Below are positions 36,086 to 45,505 of a stretch of 62,036 nucleotides of DNA, one piece after another. Positions within the stretch are counted from its first letter, which is position 1, and every line of letters begins with the position of its first letter. The DNA comes from Gemmatimonadota bacterium (GTDB lineage Bacteria; Gemmatimonadota; Gemmatimonadetes; Gemmatimonadales; GWC2-71-9): assembly GCA_016874005.1 (NCBI GenBank), contig VGVQ01000023.1, forward strand, positions 1 to 62,036, written 5' to 3'. The notes below the pieces were generated by a model, which was not told the origin of the DNA, ran no database searches, and saw nothing but the letters and a program-made list of their open reading frames with translations. Made by a program: the position numbers and the translations under genes.

Positions 36086-36345
36086 GAGGCGGTCTCGGGG
36101 AGGGTGGACAGGAACCGTTCGACCGCCTGATCGAACAGCAGGGTCGAGGCCCGAACCCGCTCGGTGGCGCCTTGGCTGATGACCGCGATGGCGATCTCTT
36201 CCCCACCCTGGCCGCGAAGGGTGAGGAACCGTTCGCCTTCTTTTTCGGGGAAGGCCGCGTTATGGGGCACCCGCTCGGCGAAGAACGCCTTGGCCCGGCG
36301 GAGCACTTCCGCGGGCGGAAGCGAGGTTTCGGTTTCGTGGACCAT
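36082..36345 (-). CDS. Small protein of unknown function (87 aa), coupled to ubiquitin-fold gene
   Basis: ATG at 36345. Layout helix (PAEVLRRAKAFFAER), two or three strands (ERFLTLRGQGGEEIAIAVISQG), then a long helix (STLLFDQAVERFLSTLP). No cysteine, signal peptide or known motif. It overlaps the start of the ubiquitin-fold gene by four bases and sits 15 bases after the beta-propeller gene, so a two-subunit complex with the ubiquitin-fold protein is plausible. Confidence 0.65.
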   Translation of the reverse strand: MVHETETSLPPAEVLRRAKAFFAERVPHNAAFPEKEGERFLTLRGQGGEEIAIAVISQGATERVRASTLLFDQAVERFLSTLPETAS

Positions 36346-36360
36346 TGGGTTGGTACGGCC

Positions 36361-37482
36361 TCAGTAGGTGAAGATGGCGAGCCCGGTGGGCTGGGCAGGA
36401 ATCGCGACGGTGCTGACGATCTTTCGGGTGCCCAAATCGATGACGTCGATGGCGCCCGGATCCGAGCCGATCGACTCCTGCGATACGTAGGCGAGCTTGC
36501 CGTCGGGAGAGAAGGCCACCCCGTGGACGATCTTCTTGGTCGTCTTGAGCCGGACGATTTCGGTGAGCGCCTTGGCGTCGACCAGGCTGACGCTTTGATC
36601 CTTCTTGTTGGTGACGACCACCAGGGCGCCGTCCGGCGAGGGCTCCGCGTTGTAGGAGCCGGCTCCCAGGGGAATCTCCTTGATCAATGCCAGCGAAGCG
36701 GCATCCCAGACCTGAAGGCTGTTCCCGTAGTTGCAGGCGACGTAGAGGGTCTTTCCGTTGGGGGAGACCGAGACGAAAGTCCCGGCGCACTCCTTCTTGA
36801 GCAAGCCGTAGGGATCGGCGGGAGGCGGCTCCGGTGCCGTGGCCTGGTGCTGGGCGTGGGTCGCGGGGTGGCCCCCCATGTCGTGGCCCTTGCCGATCCG
36901 GACTCGGCGGCTGATCCCGAAGGTGTTGACGTCGATCTCGAGGATCTCGTCGCTGTTCATGCACGACACGTAGGCCAACGTGCCGGCCCGATTGACCTTG
37001 ACGCCGTGGGGCATGTCGCAGGCCGGCAGGTCGGTGATCTTGGCCATGGTCGGCACGTGAACGATCGACACCACGTTGGTTCGGGGACGATCGCCGTGGA
37101 AGTCGGAGTTGGCCACGAAGGCGAACTCGCCGTCCGGCGTCACGGCGATGGTGGTCGGGAACAACTCCACGGTCGCCCTGCCGATCAAGGAGTCGGTGGC
37201 GGTATCGAACCGCCACAGCGTGCCGAAGGGCACCCCGTGCGCGATGGTCACGAAGTACGACTTCATGTCCGGGGCCATGGCGATGTTGTGGGGTCCGTCG
37301 ATGTCGGCCGGCATGATCCCGACCGGGACCACCCGATCGACCACCAGCTGGTGGCCGTTTGGCTTGAGCCAGGTGACGATGTCGCCGGACTCGCTCACGA
37401 TCGCCACTTTGTACCGGGGCTCGGCCTGTTGGGCGAGCAACGGTGCCGCGAGCAGGGACCCCAACAGCAGTTGCTTGATCAT
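36361..37482 (-). CDS. Exported YVTN/cytochrome-D1-like beta-propeller protein
   Basis: 373 aa from the ATG at 37482, where a signal peptide begins (LLLGSLLAAPLLAQ). Seven or so repeats of the type TIAVTPDGEFAFVANS, VKVNRAGTLAYVSC, VSVSPNGKTLYVACNYGNS and VAFSPDGKLAYVSQES are typical YVTN propeller blades. A His/Pro-rich insertion (GHDMGGHPATHAQH, about 200-213) could bind metal. Periplasmic binding or scaffold role; no catalytic residue evident. It precedes the two small genes on the same strand. Confidence 0.85.
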   Translation of the reverse strand: MIKQLLLGSLLAAPLLAQQAEPRYKVAIVSESGDIVTWLKPNGHQLVVDRVVPVGIMPADIDGPHNIAMAPDMKSYFVTIAHGVPFGTLWRFDTATDSLIGRATVELFPTTIAVTPDGEFAFVANSDFHGDRPRTNVVSIVHVPTMAKITDLPACDMPHGVKVNRAGTLAYVSCMNSDEILEIDVNTFGISRRVRIGKGHDMGGHPATHAQHQATAPEPPPADPYGLLKKECAGTFVSVSPNGKTLYVACNYGNSLQVWDAASLALIKEIPLGAGSYNAEPSPDGALVVVTNKKDQSVSLVDAKALTEIVRLKTTKKIVHGVAFSPDGKLAYVSQESIGSDPGAIDVIDLGTRKIVSTVAIPAQPTGLAIFTY

Positions 37483-37516
37483 GGTTGCTGACTCCCTCGT
37501 CCTACCTTCGGTGACT

Positions 37517-38206
37517 TCACCGCTCGAGGTGGGCATCCACCTCTCGCTGATCGGGCTCGGGGGGCCGGAGCCGTTCCCACCACCGGACCGGTTTGACCAA
37601 GACGATCACCAACTCGCCAGCCGGCGGCTCCTCGAGCCCTTGAACCGAGAGAAATCCCGGCAACCCCAAATCGCTCGGGACGTCGACCCGGTACCGCTTG
37701 CCCGCCCAGGGAAACCGGACCACACCCGAGCCGTCGACCTCGACCTCGATAAAATAATCGTCTTCGACCCGAAAGAGGCCGCCAGGGAGCGGCTCGCCGG
37801 CCCGGTAGAACGCCGGGTCGAAGGGCTCGCCGGCCATCCGGGCGAAGTTCTGTTCCTGGGCCTCGTCGAGATCTTCGAGGCCGTCCTCCCGCGCCCGCCA
37901 TTCGACATGGTGGCGAATCTCGTGGGTCAGGGTCTCCCAGGCCTCGTGGCGCCAGTCGAAATCCGGCTGATCCCGCGCCATGGCGGCGAAGGAGCCGTGG
38001 TAGAGCACCACCCGGCTTTGGATGGTGTCCGGATCGTCCAGCGGCGCGGGGAGGGGGATGCACTCGCCCAGGGTGAAGATCTCGGCCCGTTCGGGGTGGA
38101 CCAAGGTCCGGGGCGAAACGACGATCTCGGCGATGCCCGACATGAACTCGTCGGGAATCTCGCCGGCGAGGTCCTGAACCAACCGCTCGAAGTCGCCCAG
38201 CCGCAT
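37517..38206 (-). CDS. Zincin-type metallopeptidase family protein
   Basis: 229 aa, ATG at 38206. The N-terminal ~130 residues match the small bacterial zincin family (PF06262-like): FERLVQDLAGEIPDEF, then TLTHEIRHHVEWRARE with the HExxH zinc site. The C-terminal ~90 residues form an added beta domain (GLFRVEDDYFIEVEVDG) that is not part of the usual short family members. No signal peptide. It ends 34 bases before the propeller gene start and begins just after glyS. Confidence 0.8.
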   Translation of the reverse strand: MRLGDFERLVQDLAGEIPDEFMSGIAEIVVSPRTLVHPERAEIFTLGECIPLPAPLDDPDTIQSRVVLYHGSFAAMARDQPDFDWRHEAWETLTHEIRHHVEWRAREDGLEDLDEAQEQNFARMAGEPFDPAFYRAGEPLPGGLFRVEDDYFIEVEVDGSGVVRFPWAGKRYRVDVPSDLGLPGFLSVQGLEEPPAGELVIVLVKPVRWWERLRPPEPDQREVDAHLER

Positions 38207-38221
38207 CCCGACCGTTGGAGC

Positions 38222-39547
38222 TCAGAGCCGTTCCCGGAGGAACGAGAGTACCTGACCGAGGGCGATCCGGTCCTGCTGCATGCTGTCGCGGTGGCGGACG
38301 GTGACCTGGCCGTCTTCGGCGGATTGCCCGTCGACCGTTAGGCAGAACGGGGTTCCCACCTCGTCCATCCGCCGATACCGCCGGCCAATGGCACCGCCGT
38401 CGTCGTAGAAGCAGGGAAAGTGACGCCGGAGGTCGTTGTACAGGGCCGCAGCCATCTCCGGCATCCGGTCCTTGTTGACGAGGGGCAAAACGGCCGCCTT
38501 GATCGGGGCGATCTTGGGGTGGAACCCGAGCACGACTCGAAGCTCGCCCTCGACCTGTTCCTCGCGGTAGGCGTCGACCAACACGGTGAGGGTCACCCGG
38601 TCGGCCCCGGCGGAGGTTTCCACGATGAACGGGACGTATCGCTCGCCGCTGGCCTGCTCGAAGTACTCGAGCTTCTTGCCCGAGTGTTCCTGGTGGCGCT
38701 TGAGGTCGAAGTCGGTTCGATTGTGCACCCCTTCGATCTCCTGCCATCCGAACGGAAACTGGTATTCGATGTCGTAGGCCGCCCGGGCATAGTGGGCAAG
38801 CTCGGTGGGGCCGTGCTGATGCCAGCGCAGTTTGTCGGGGTTGAGCCCGAGATCGTGGTGCCAGGCCATCCTCAGGGCCCGCCATCGCTGGAACCACTCG
38901 TCGTCGGTGCCCGGCTTGACGAAGAACTGCATCTCCATCTGCTCGAATTCACGAGTTCTGAAGATGAAGTTCCCTGGGGTGATCTCGTTGCGGAACGCCT
39001 TGCCGATCTGGGCAATCCCGAACGGGATCTTCTGCCGCGAGCTGTTGAGGACGTTGAGGTAGTTGACGTAGATCCCCTGGGCCGTCTCCGGCCGCAGGTA
39101 TACCACCGCGGCCTGCTCCTCGACCGGGCCCATAAAGGTCTTGAACATCAGGTTGAAGAGCCGGGGCTCGGTCAGATCGCAGGTCGAGTGTTCGCCGGGG
39201 TGCTTGGACGGCTTCTGGGGACAGGCGGCGTCGGCGAGCTTGTCGGCCCGAAACCGGGCCTTGCAGGTCCGGCAATCGACCAGGGGGTCGGTGAAGCCGG
39301 CCACGTGGCCGGAGGCTTCCCAGACCTTGGGGTGCATCAGGATCGCGGCATCGAGCCCCTCGATGTCGTCCCTGGCCTGGACCATCGCCTGCCACCAGCG
39401 GTCCTTGACGTTCTTTTTCAGCTCGACGCCGAGCGGCCCGTAGTCCCACACCGAGCCGAGGCCGCCGTAAACCTCGGAGGATTGGAAGACGAAGCCCCGC
39501 CGTTTGGCGAGCGAGACGAGCTTGTCCATCACGGTCGGGGCAGCCAT
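38222..39547 (-). CDS. glyS: Glycyl-tRNA synthetase, alpha2 type
   Basis: 441 aa from the ATG at 39547; the longer open frame adds Pro/Arg-rich sequence and is rejected. Class II synthetase of the dimeric, eukaryote-like type: KRRGFVFQSSEVYGG and WDYGPLGVELK at the N-terminus, motif 2 in FRNEITPGNFIFRTREFEQMEMQFF, RPETAQGIYVNY, and a C-terminal anticodon-binding domain. Charges tRNA-Gly. No T-box leader is recognisable upstream. Confidence 0.96.
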   Translation of the reverse strand: MAAPTVMDKLVSLAKRRGFVFQSSEVYGGLGSVWDYGPLGVELKKNVKDRWWQAMVQARDDIEGLDAAILMHPKVWEASGHVAGFTDPLVDCRTCKARFRADKLADAACPQKPSKHPGEHSTCDLTEPRLFNLMFKTFMGPVEEQAAVVYLRPETAQGIYVNYLNVLNSSRQKIPFGIAQIGKAFRNEITPGNFIFRTREFEQMEMQFFVKPGTDDEWFQRWRALRMAWHHDLGLNPDKLRWHQHGPTELAHYARAAYDIEYQFPFGWQEIEGVHNRTDFDLKRHQEHSGKKLEYFEQASGERYVPFIVETSAGADRVTLTVLVDAYREEQVEGELRVVLGFHPKIAPIKAAVLPLVNKDRMPEMAAALYNDLRRHFPCFYDDGGAIGRRYRRMDEVGTPFCLTVDGQSAEDGQVTVRHRDSMQQDRIALGQVLSFLRERL

Positions 39548-40019
39548 TCGTGGTCGAGCCGGAAAAGGTGGGGGAATTTGACTCCGGTCGGGTGGTGGGG
39601 CAAGCGAAACGGTGGGCGTCGTGGTAGCGTCGATGACCGGCGCCACGCCATTGTATGGCGTACTATTCCGCAACACTTTGACGCCTGGCTGGCTCGAGAG
39701 AGTGGCGTGGCTGTAGTCCAGGAAAGGCCCGGTTCGAGGTGCCACCGGATCGACCCCCCGGGGTGGGGGTTGGAGGCGTTCCGCCAAGCGGTCGCCAGGC
39801 ATGGCGCAAATGACTGCCCTTGCACGATTTGGCCGCTTGGCAGGTTGCCCCGAAGGGCCGCAATCCGAACCCTCGTGGGTTGCTGCGTGGATGCGACACC
39901 CCCATGCTATCTAATAACTTACGGACTGGCAGGTCCTGGCTTGCCCCTTGCTTTCGGAATGGGCAAGGCAACCGGCGAATTGCGGCCCGGCGTTGGATCC
40001 GGCTACTGAGGGCGGGCGT
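39548..40019. other. 472-bp divergent intergenic region between glyS and the pseudopilin operon
   Basis: It holds the promoters of both units. At 39645-39661 there is a perfect 7-bp hairpin (ACGCCAT, loop TGT, ATGGCGT), about 100 bases before glyS, of unknown role; its minus-strand copy includes TACAAT, a fair -10 box. Near the right end lies a strong sigma-54 promoter match, described separately. No coding region or tRNA seen. Confidence 0.5.
39936..39952 (+). promoter_or_regulatory. Sigma-54 (-24/-12) promoter of the pseudopilin operon
   Basis: CTGGC at 39936-39940 and TTGCT at 39948-39952, with exactly seven bases between TGGC and TTGC and a G at the third, match the consensus YTGGCACG-N4-TTGCW except at two positions. 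Transcription would start near 39962, about 58 bases before the first ATG. Pilin genes are often RpoN-dependent. Confidence 0.6.
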
Positions 40020-40571
40020 ATGCAGCGAATGTCATTCGAGAACCAACGCGGGTACTCGCTCGGCGAGTTGCTCTGGGTCATCGTGATCCTGAGCATCGTC
40101 GCTGGCCTGGCGATTCCGCGGCTCGACTGGATGAAATACCGCGTCAACGCCGAGTCGCGAAACATCGCCCTCCAACTCACCTACGCCCAGCGGCTTGCGG
40201 TGAGCCTACAGCACGACGTCCGGGTGACTCTCGATCACGCCGCTCGGCGGCTCATCGTCGACGAAGACAAGAACAACGACGGCACCTTCGGCGCCGGCGA
40301 GCGCCGTCGGGTGGTCCAGCTCGACGATGGGATCAACTTCGAGCGCAACGGCGTCGCCACCCTGCCCGCACCGCTCCCCTCGAACGAGCTGCTGACGATC
40401 ATCTACCGTCGAGACGGCAGCGCCGACCAGGCGGGGGTGATCTACCTCAACACCAATCGCGGGGTCGCGATCGGTGCCAACAAAGACGCTCGCGCGCTCG
40501 AGGTGGTCCGCGCCACCGGCCGGGCAACCACCTACTCGTACGCCTCCGGCGCTTGGGTGAAAGGGAGCTGA
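40020..40571 (+). CDS. GspH/FimT-family pseudopilin
   Basis: 183 aa from the ATG at 40020 (GAGG eight bases upstream); an ATG at 40029 is also possible. The type III (prepilin) signal is short and basic, ending RG before YSLGELLWVIVILSIVAG, with Glu at position +5 of the mature protein, as prepilin peptidase needs. The C-terminal part resembles GspH/FimT (LQLTYAQRLAVSLQHDVRVTLD). Minor pilins of this type prime pilus or pseudopilus assembly. First gene of a four-gene operon. Confidence 0.88.
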   Translation: MQRMSFENQRGYSLGELLWVIVILSIVAGLAIPRLDWMKYRVNAESRNIALQLTYAQRLAVSLQHDVRVTLDHAARRLIVDEDKNNDGTFGAGERRRVVQLDDGINFERNGVATLPAPLPSNELLTIIYRRDGSADQAGVIYLNTNRGVAIGANKDARALEVVRATGRATTYSYASGAWVKGS

Positions 40572-40573
40572 TC

Positions 40574-40969
40574 ATGAACACCCGGGGCTTCACCCTGATA
40601 GAGGTCCTCATCGCCGTGGTGCTCCTCAGCCTGGCCGTGGTCAGCCTGGGTCACTTCATGGGCAAGTACCAGAGGGCGACGGCCAACGCCACGCTCCTGT
40701 CGACCATGACCACGATCGCCAAAGAGCGGCTGGAGCTGATCCGGGGCGATGTCCGATACACCACCCTGACCAGCCGGTACGGGACCGGCGCCAGCGCCGA
40801 CACCACCGGCTTTCCGGGGTTCTCCACCATCCGCCGGGTGACCGCGGTCAGTCGCGATCAGTCCGGTGTCCCGCCCCGCGATCGCACCACGATCACGGTG
40901 CGGGTCTTCACCACCAACGCGCTCATCAAGGACACGGTCAGCCTGACAGCCGTGATGGCCCGCCCATGA
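40574..40969 (+). CDS. PilV/GspI-type minor pseudopilin
   Basis: 131 aa from the ATG at 40574, with GGGAG upstream. Prepilin site RG before FTLIEVLIAVVLLSLAVVSLG, Glu at +5. Starts three bases after the previous stop and its own stop overlaps the next start (ATGA). Short globular part without cysteines. Position and size fit PilV/GspI. Confidence 0.85.
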   Translation: MNTRGFTLIEVLIAVVLLSLAVVSLGHFMGKYQRATANATLLSTMTTIAKERLELIRGDVRYTTLTSRYGTGASADTTGFPGFSTIRRVTAVSRDQSGVPPRDRTTITVRVFTTNALIKDTVSLTAVMARP

Positions 40970-42168
40970 TAACGCTCGGATCTGCCACCGGCCGAATCCG
41001 GAATCGTTCCGGCTTCTCGCTGGTCGAATTGCTGGTCACCCTGATCGTGCTGACGATGATCATGGGAACCACGGTGATGTTCTTCCAGTCCCAGGGCAAG
41101 GCGTTCGGGAATGCCGGCGAGAAGATGGACCTCCTCCAAAACGCCCGGTACACGGTAACCCAGGTCGAGCGGCTGCTCCGCACCCTGGGCGCGGGGGTCA
41201 CCGGACAGCAGCCGATGCTGGTGTACGGGGCCAGCAACGTCGTGGCGTTCAACACCGACTTCGACGAGGCCGACACCACCGACTACCGCTGGGCGGTCAA
41301 CTTCAATCCGAGCATCGCCACGACCGAAGCGGTGGCCTGGACCGTCGGAACCGCCGGGGTGATCCCCAACTCGTCCCCAGGCTACACCTACCCGACCCAG
41401 AATTACGCCCAGGGCAACGGGGCGGTGAGCCTCGCCGAAACCAAGATCTTCTGGTTCGCCCAGGATTCGACCACAACCCGCACCGACGACTACATCCTCT
41501 GGGAACGGACCAACAACGCCACACCCGAGTTCATCGCCCGGAACATCCTGGCCTATCCCGGCCGGCCGTTCCTCGAGTTCATGCTGGCCCGCAGGCTGAA
41601 TACCGGCGCCGACACCATGCTCATCGCATCCGGGAGCCTCCTGCCGCTCAAACGGCTCTGGCCTCAGGCAGGGTGGACGCCGACGGACACCGCCAATGCG
41701 GTCCGGCCTGACAGCGTCCGGGCCATCCGGATCAACATTCGGGTCACCAACGGGAAGACCGGGACCGACGAGCGGACCCGGGACTTTTCCCCGATGATCC
41801 AGGTGCCCAACAACGGGCTACCCTCGCCCAACGTCTGCGGGCGCTCTCCCTTCGCGCCGACGGCGTTCACCGCCTATTCGGACACCGCCCCGGGCAGCGG
41901 GGTGGTGTACTTCCGGTGGACCCGCTCGCCAGATCATGGCGGTGGCGAGTTCGATGTCCGCCAATATGTGCTCTGGCGGCGCGACGACACCGCCACGGTC
42001 TGGAGCGATCCGCTGATCCTGGTCAAGGCCGACACCACGGTCACCTACGACAGTGTCGCGGTGGGCGGCCAAGTCAGCGGAAACGCCTATGACTACGCGA
42101 TCGCGGCGCAGGACTGCACGCCGGCGGTCTCCACGATGTTGATGGTCAACGGCCACCTGGCGCCGTGA
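40966..42168 (+). CDS. PilW/GspJ-type pseudopilin with C-terminal fibronectin-like part
   Basis: 400 aa. Prepilin site SG before FSLVELLVTLIVLTMIMG, Glu at +5. The middle resembles PilW (NARYTVTQVERLLRTLGAGV). From about residue 300 a beta-sandwich-like segment follows (PTAFTAYSDTAPGSGVVYFRW ... YDYAIAAQDC), suggesting an Fn3-type domain not normally present in PilW. The stop overlaps a GTG used by some readings of the next gene. Confidence 0.82.
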   Translation: MITLGSATGRIRNRSGFSLVELLVTLIVLTMIMGTTVMFFQSQGKAFGNAGEKMDLLQNARYTVTQVERLLRTLGAGVTGQQPMLVYGASNVVAFNTDFDEADTTDYRWAVNFNPSIATTEAVAWTVGTAGVIPNSSPGYTYPTQNYAQGNGAVSLAETKIFWFAQDSTTTRTDDYILWERTNNATPEFIARNILAYPGRPFLEFMLARRLNTGADTMLIASGSLLPLKRLWPQAGWTPTDTANAVRPDSVRAIRINIRVTNGKTGTDERTRDFSPMIQVPNNGLPSPNVCGRSPFAPTAFTAYSDTAPGSGVVYFRWTRSPDHGGGEFDVRQYVLWRRDDTATVWSDPLILVKADTTVTYDSVAVGGQVSGNAYDYAIAAQDCTPAVSTMLMVNGHLAP

Positions 42169-42188
42169 CCGCAGGAGGATACGATCGT

Positions 42189-44216
42189 ATGCGGCCAAAC
42201 CTCGAGAACGAACGCGGCGTTGCCCTGATCTTGACCCTGTTGATCACCATGGCGGTCGCCGCGATGGCCATCGGCGGGGTGATGATCTCGGGCAGCGGGA
42301 TGCTCACCTCGAAGTTCAACGCCAAGGAGGCGGCCCTCCACTCCCTGGCCGACGCCGGCCTCGAAATCGCCCGCGACTCGATCAACCGGGCCCTCACGAT
42401 CCTCCCCGAAACCGGCCACATCCAGATCGTCCCGGCCAGCACGATCACCGACGCCTCGGGCGCTACCATTCCCGGCTTCACCCGCGAGGTCTACGCCGGC
42501 AAGACCGGCGGTCGGACCGGCGGGCCGGCCACCTCGGGGCAGTATGGCAGCAACTTCATGAGCATCGTCTCGCGGATCAACGACGTCCGTGGCACGGTGG
42601 CGGCTCGCCGAGGCCTCTTCTCCCAGGAGTCGTGGTCCCGCTTCGCGGTGGCGATCAACAACTGGGGCGGGAGCGCGGTCTATGGCTGCGGCGAGTCGAT
42701 CGCCGGCCCATTCCACTCCAACAGCACCCTCCGGTTGCAGAGCGGATGCACCACCCCCAAGGTCGATTTCTTCGGGCAGGTGACCGTGGTGGGCTCGATC
42801 TCGAACCCGCGGTCCGGCAACTTCACCCAGGGCTACACCACCGGCGCGCCGGCACTGGCCTGGCCGACGGCCGCGCAGCTCGCGACGATGCGGCAATACG
42901 CTCAAGACGCCGACCAGGCGAACGGCGATTACGACATCACCGGCGGGAACACCGGAACCAACCGGCCGTGCACCCGGCTCGACTTCGCCGTGCTCGACTC
43001 GAACCGCGACGGGATCATCCAGTGGGACGAGGGGTACTACCGGGTGTTCAAGTGCCTGAGCGTTTCGGCCAGCACTTTGGATAGCTCGCTCGCCATGGTC
43101 AACGGCCGCCGGTGGACGAACATCAACACCGCGGGGATGACGGGCACACTGCCCACCTTGACCACTGACCCCAATCTCCTCTCCCCGAACTGCGGCGGCG
43201 TCGTAAACGCCAGACCGTGGACGACGGCCCGAGGAATTTGGGCCAACATGACAGCCCTCGGCAGAACTGCCAACCAAAGGCGGGACACCATTCGGGTCGC
43301 CTTGACCAGTCCTCAGCGCCGTTGCTTCCTGGGCGGCGATCCACGCCTCCGCGGAAACACCCCCGCCGACACCCTCCTGGGTGACTCGACGTCGGTGAAC
43401 TTTGGTCTCCCGGTCAACTTCGGCGGCAAGTGGATCACTCGCCGACTCGGCCCCCACAGCAGCGTTACTCCCGTTCGCAACACGGTCGCCGGTGGCGGCG
43501 ATGCCGATTACTGGATCCCGCTGGGCAAGAACCCGAACTTCAAGGGCGTCGTCTACGTGACTGGCGACGTGGCGATCAGCGGCACCCTGCGGGGCCGGGT
43601 CTCGGTCGTCGCCACCGGCAACATCAATCTCGCGGATGACTTCCAGTACTGGACCACGCCCGGAACGAACTGCTCGGAAACCGGGGACATCTTTGGTGCG
43701 ATCAGCTCCTCGAACGTGGTCATCCAAGACAACAGCCTCCAGACGCCGTTTCGGGTCGGGCCGTACCCGGCGGGTGTCCCGTACGCCGCCTGGGCCGGCG
43801 GCTACGTCGGCGGGTTCGACGACACTCCCGCCGCCGAGAACTATCACCTGTTCATGCTGATGCTCGGCAATTTCATGGGCGACATCCCGGGCATCCCGGT
43901 GTATACCGGTCCCGCGAGCCCCGCCATCCCCGGCACCCTGCCCGACCGCTGCGCCAATGCCGCGGCCGGTTGTATCCGGGTGACCGGCGGGATGGGGCTC
44001 GGGAACGTCGACTGGTGGACCTATTACGGGGTGGGCAGCAGCAACTCGTCGGGCTGGGCCGAGGCCCATGCCTACGACCCGTGCGGCGCCACCAACCCGC
44101 CGCCATACTTCCCGACCACGGGCCGATTCGTGAAGAGCCGGTACTACGAGCTCGATCCGGTCTGGCTCAACCAAACCGGGATCGCGAGCTACTTCCGCGA
44201 GTTGCAGAGCCGATAG
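42189..44216 (+). CDS. Very large PilX-like pilus assembly protein
   Basis: 675 aa from the ATG at 42189, with GGAGG ten bases upstream; a GTG at 42165 overlaps the previous stop and is less likely. The N-terminus has ERG before VALILTLLITMAVAAMAIGG. This is the PilX arrangement in which Glu+5 is absent, then KEAALHSLADAGLEIARDSINRA. The remaining ~550 residues are Gly/Asn/Thr-rich with scattered cysteines and are several times longer than classical PilX (about 200 aa). No known domain recognised; a tip adhesin-like part is possible. Confidence 0.72.
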   Translation: MRPNLENERGVALILTLLITMAVAAMAIGGVMISGSGMLTSKFNAKEAALHSLADAGLEIARDSINRALTILPETGHIQIVPASTITDASGATIPGFTREVYAGKTGGRTGGPATSGQYGSNFMSIVSRINDVRGTVAARRGLFSQESWSRFAVAINNWGGSAVYGCGESIAGPFHSNSTLRLQSGCTTPKVDFFGQVTVVGSISNPRSGNFTQGYTTGAPALAWPTAAQLATMRQYAQDADQANGDYDITGGNTGTNRPCTRLDFAVLDSNRDGIIQWDEGYYRVFKCLSVSASTLDSSLAMVNGRRWTNINTAGMTGTLPTLTTDPNLLSPNCGGVVNARPWTTARGIWANMTALGRTANQRRDTIRVALTSPQRRCFLGGDPRLRGNTPADTLLGDSTSVNFGLPVNFGGKWITRRLGPHSSVTPVRNTVAGGGDADYWIPLGKNPNFKGVVYVTGDVAISGTLRGRVSVVATGNINLADDFQYWTTPGTNCSETGDIFGAISSSNVVIQDNSLQTPFRVGPYPAGVPYAAWAGGYVGGFDDTPAAENYHLFMLMLGNFMGDIPGIPVYTGPASPAIPGTLPDRCANAAAGCIRVTGGMGLGNVDWWTYYGVGSSNSSGWAEAHAYDPCGATNPPPYFPTTGRFVKSRYYELDPVWLNQTGIASYFRELQSR

Positions 44217-44222
44217 GAGAGG

Positions 44223-45503
<1,281 letters not shown>

Positions 45504-45505
45504 TG

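Noticed and set aside
39548-39700. T-box or glycine riboswitch before glyS
   Set aside because: No T-box consensus or paired glycine aptamer found; only a small 7-bp hairpin.
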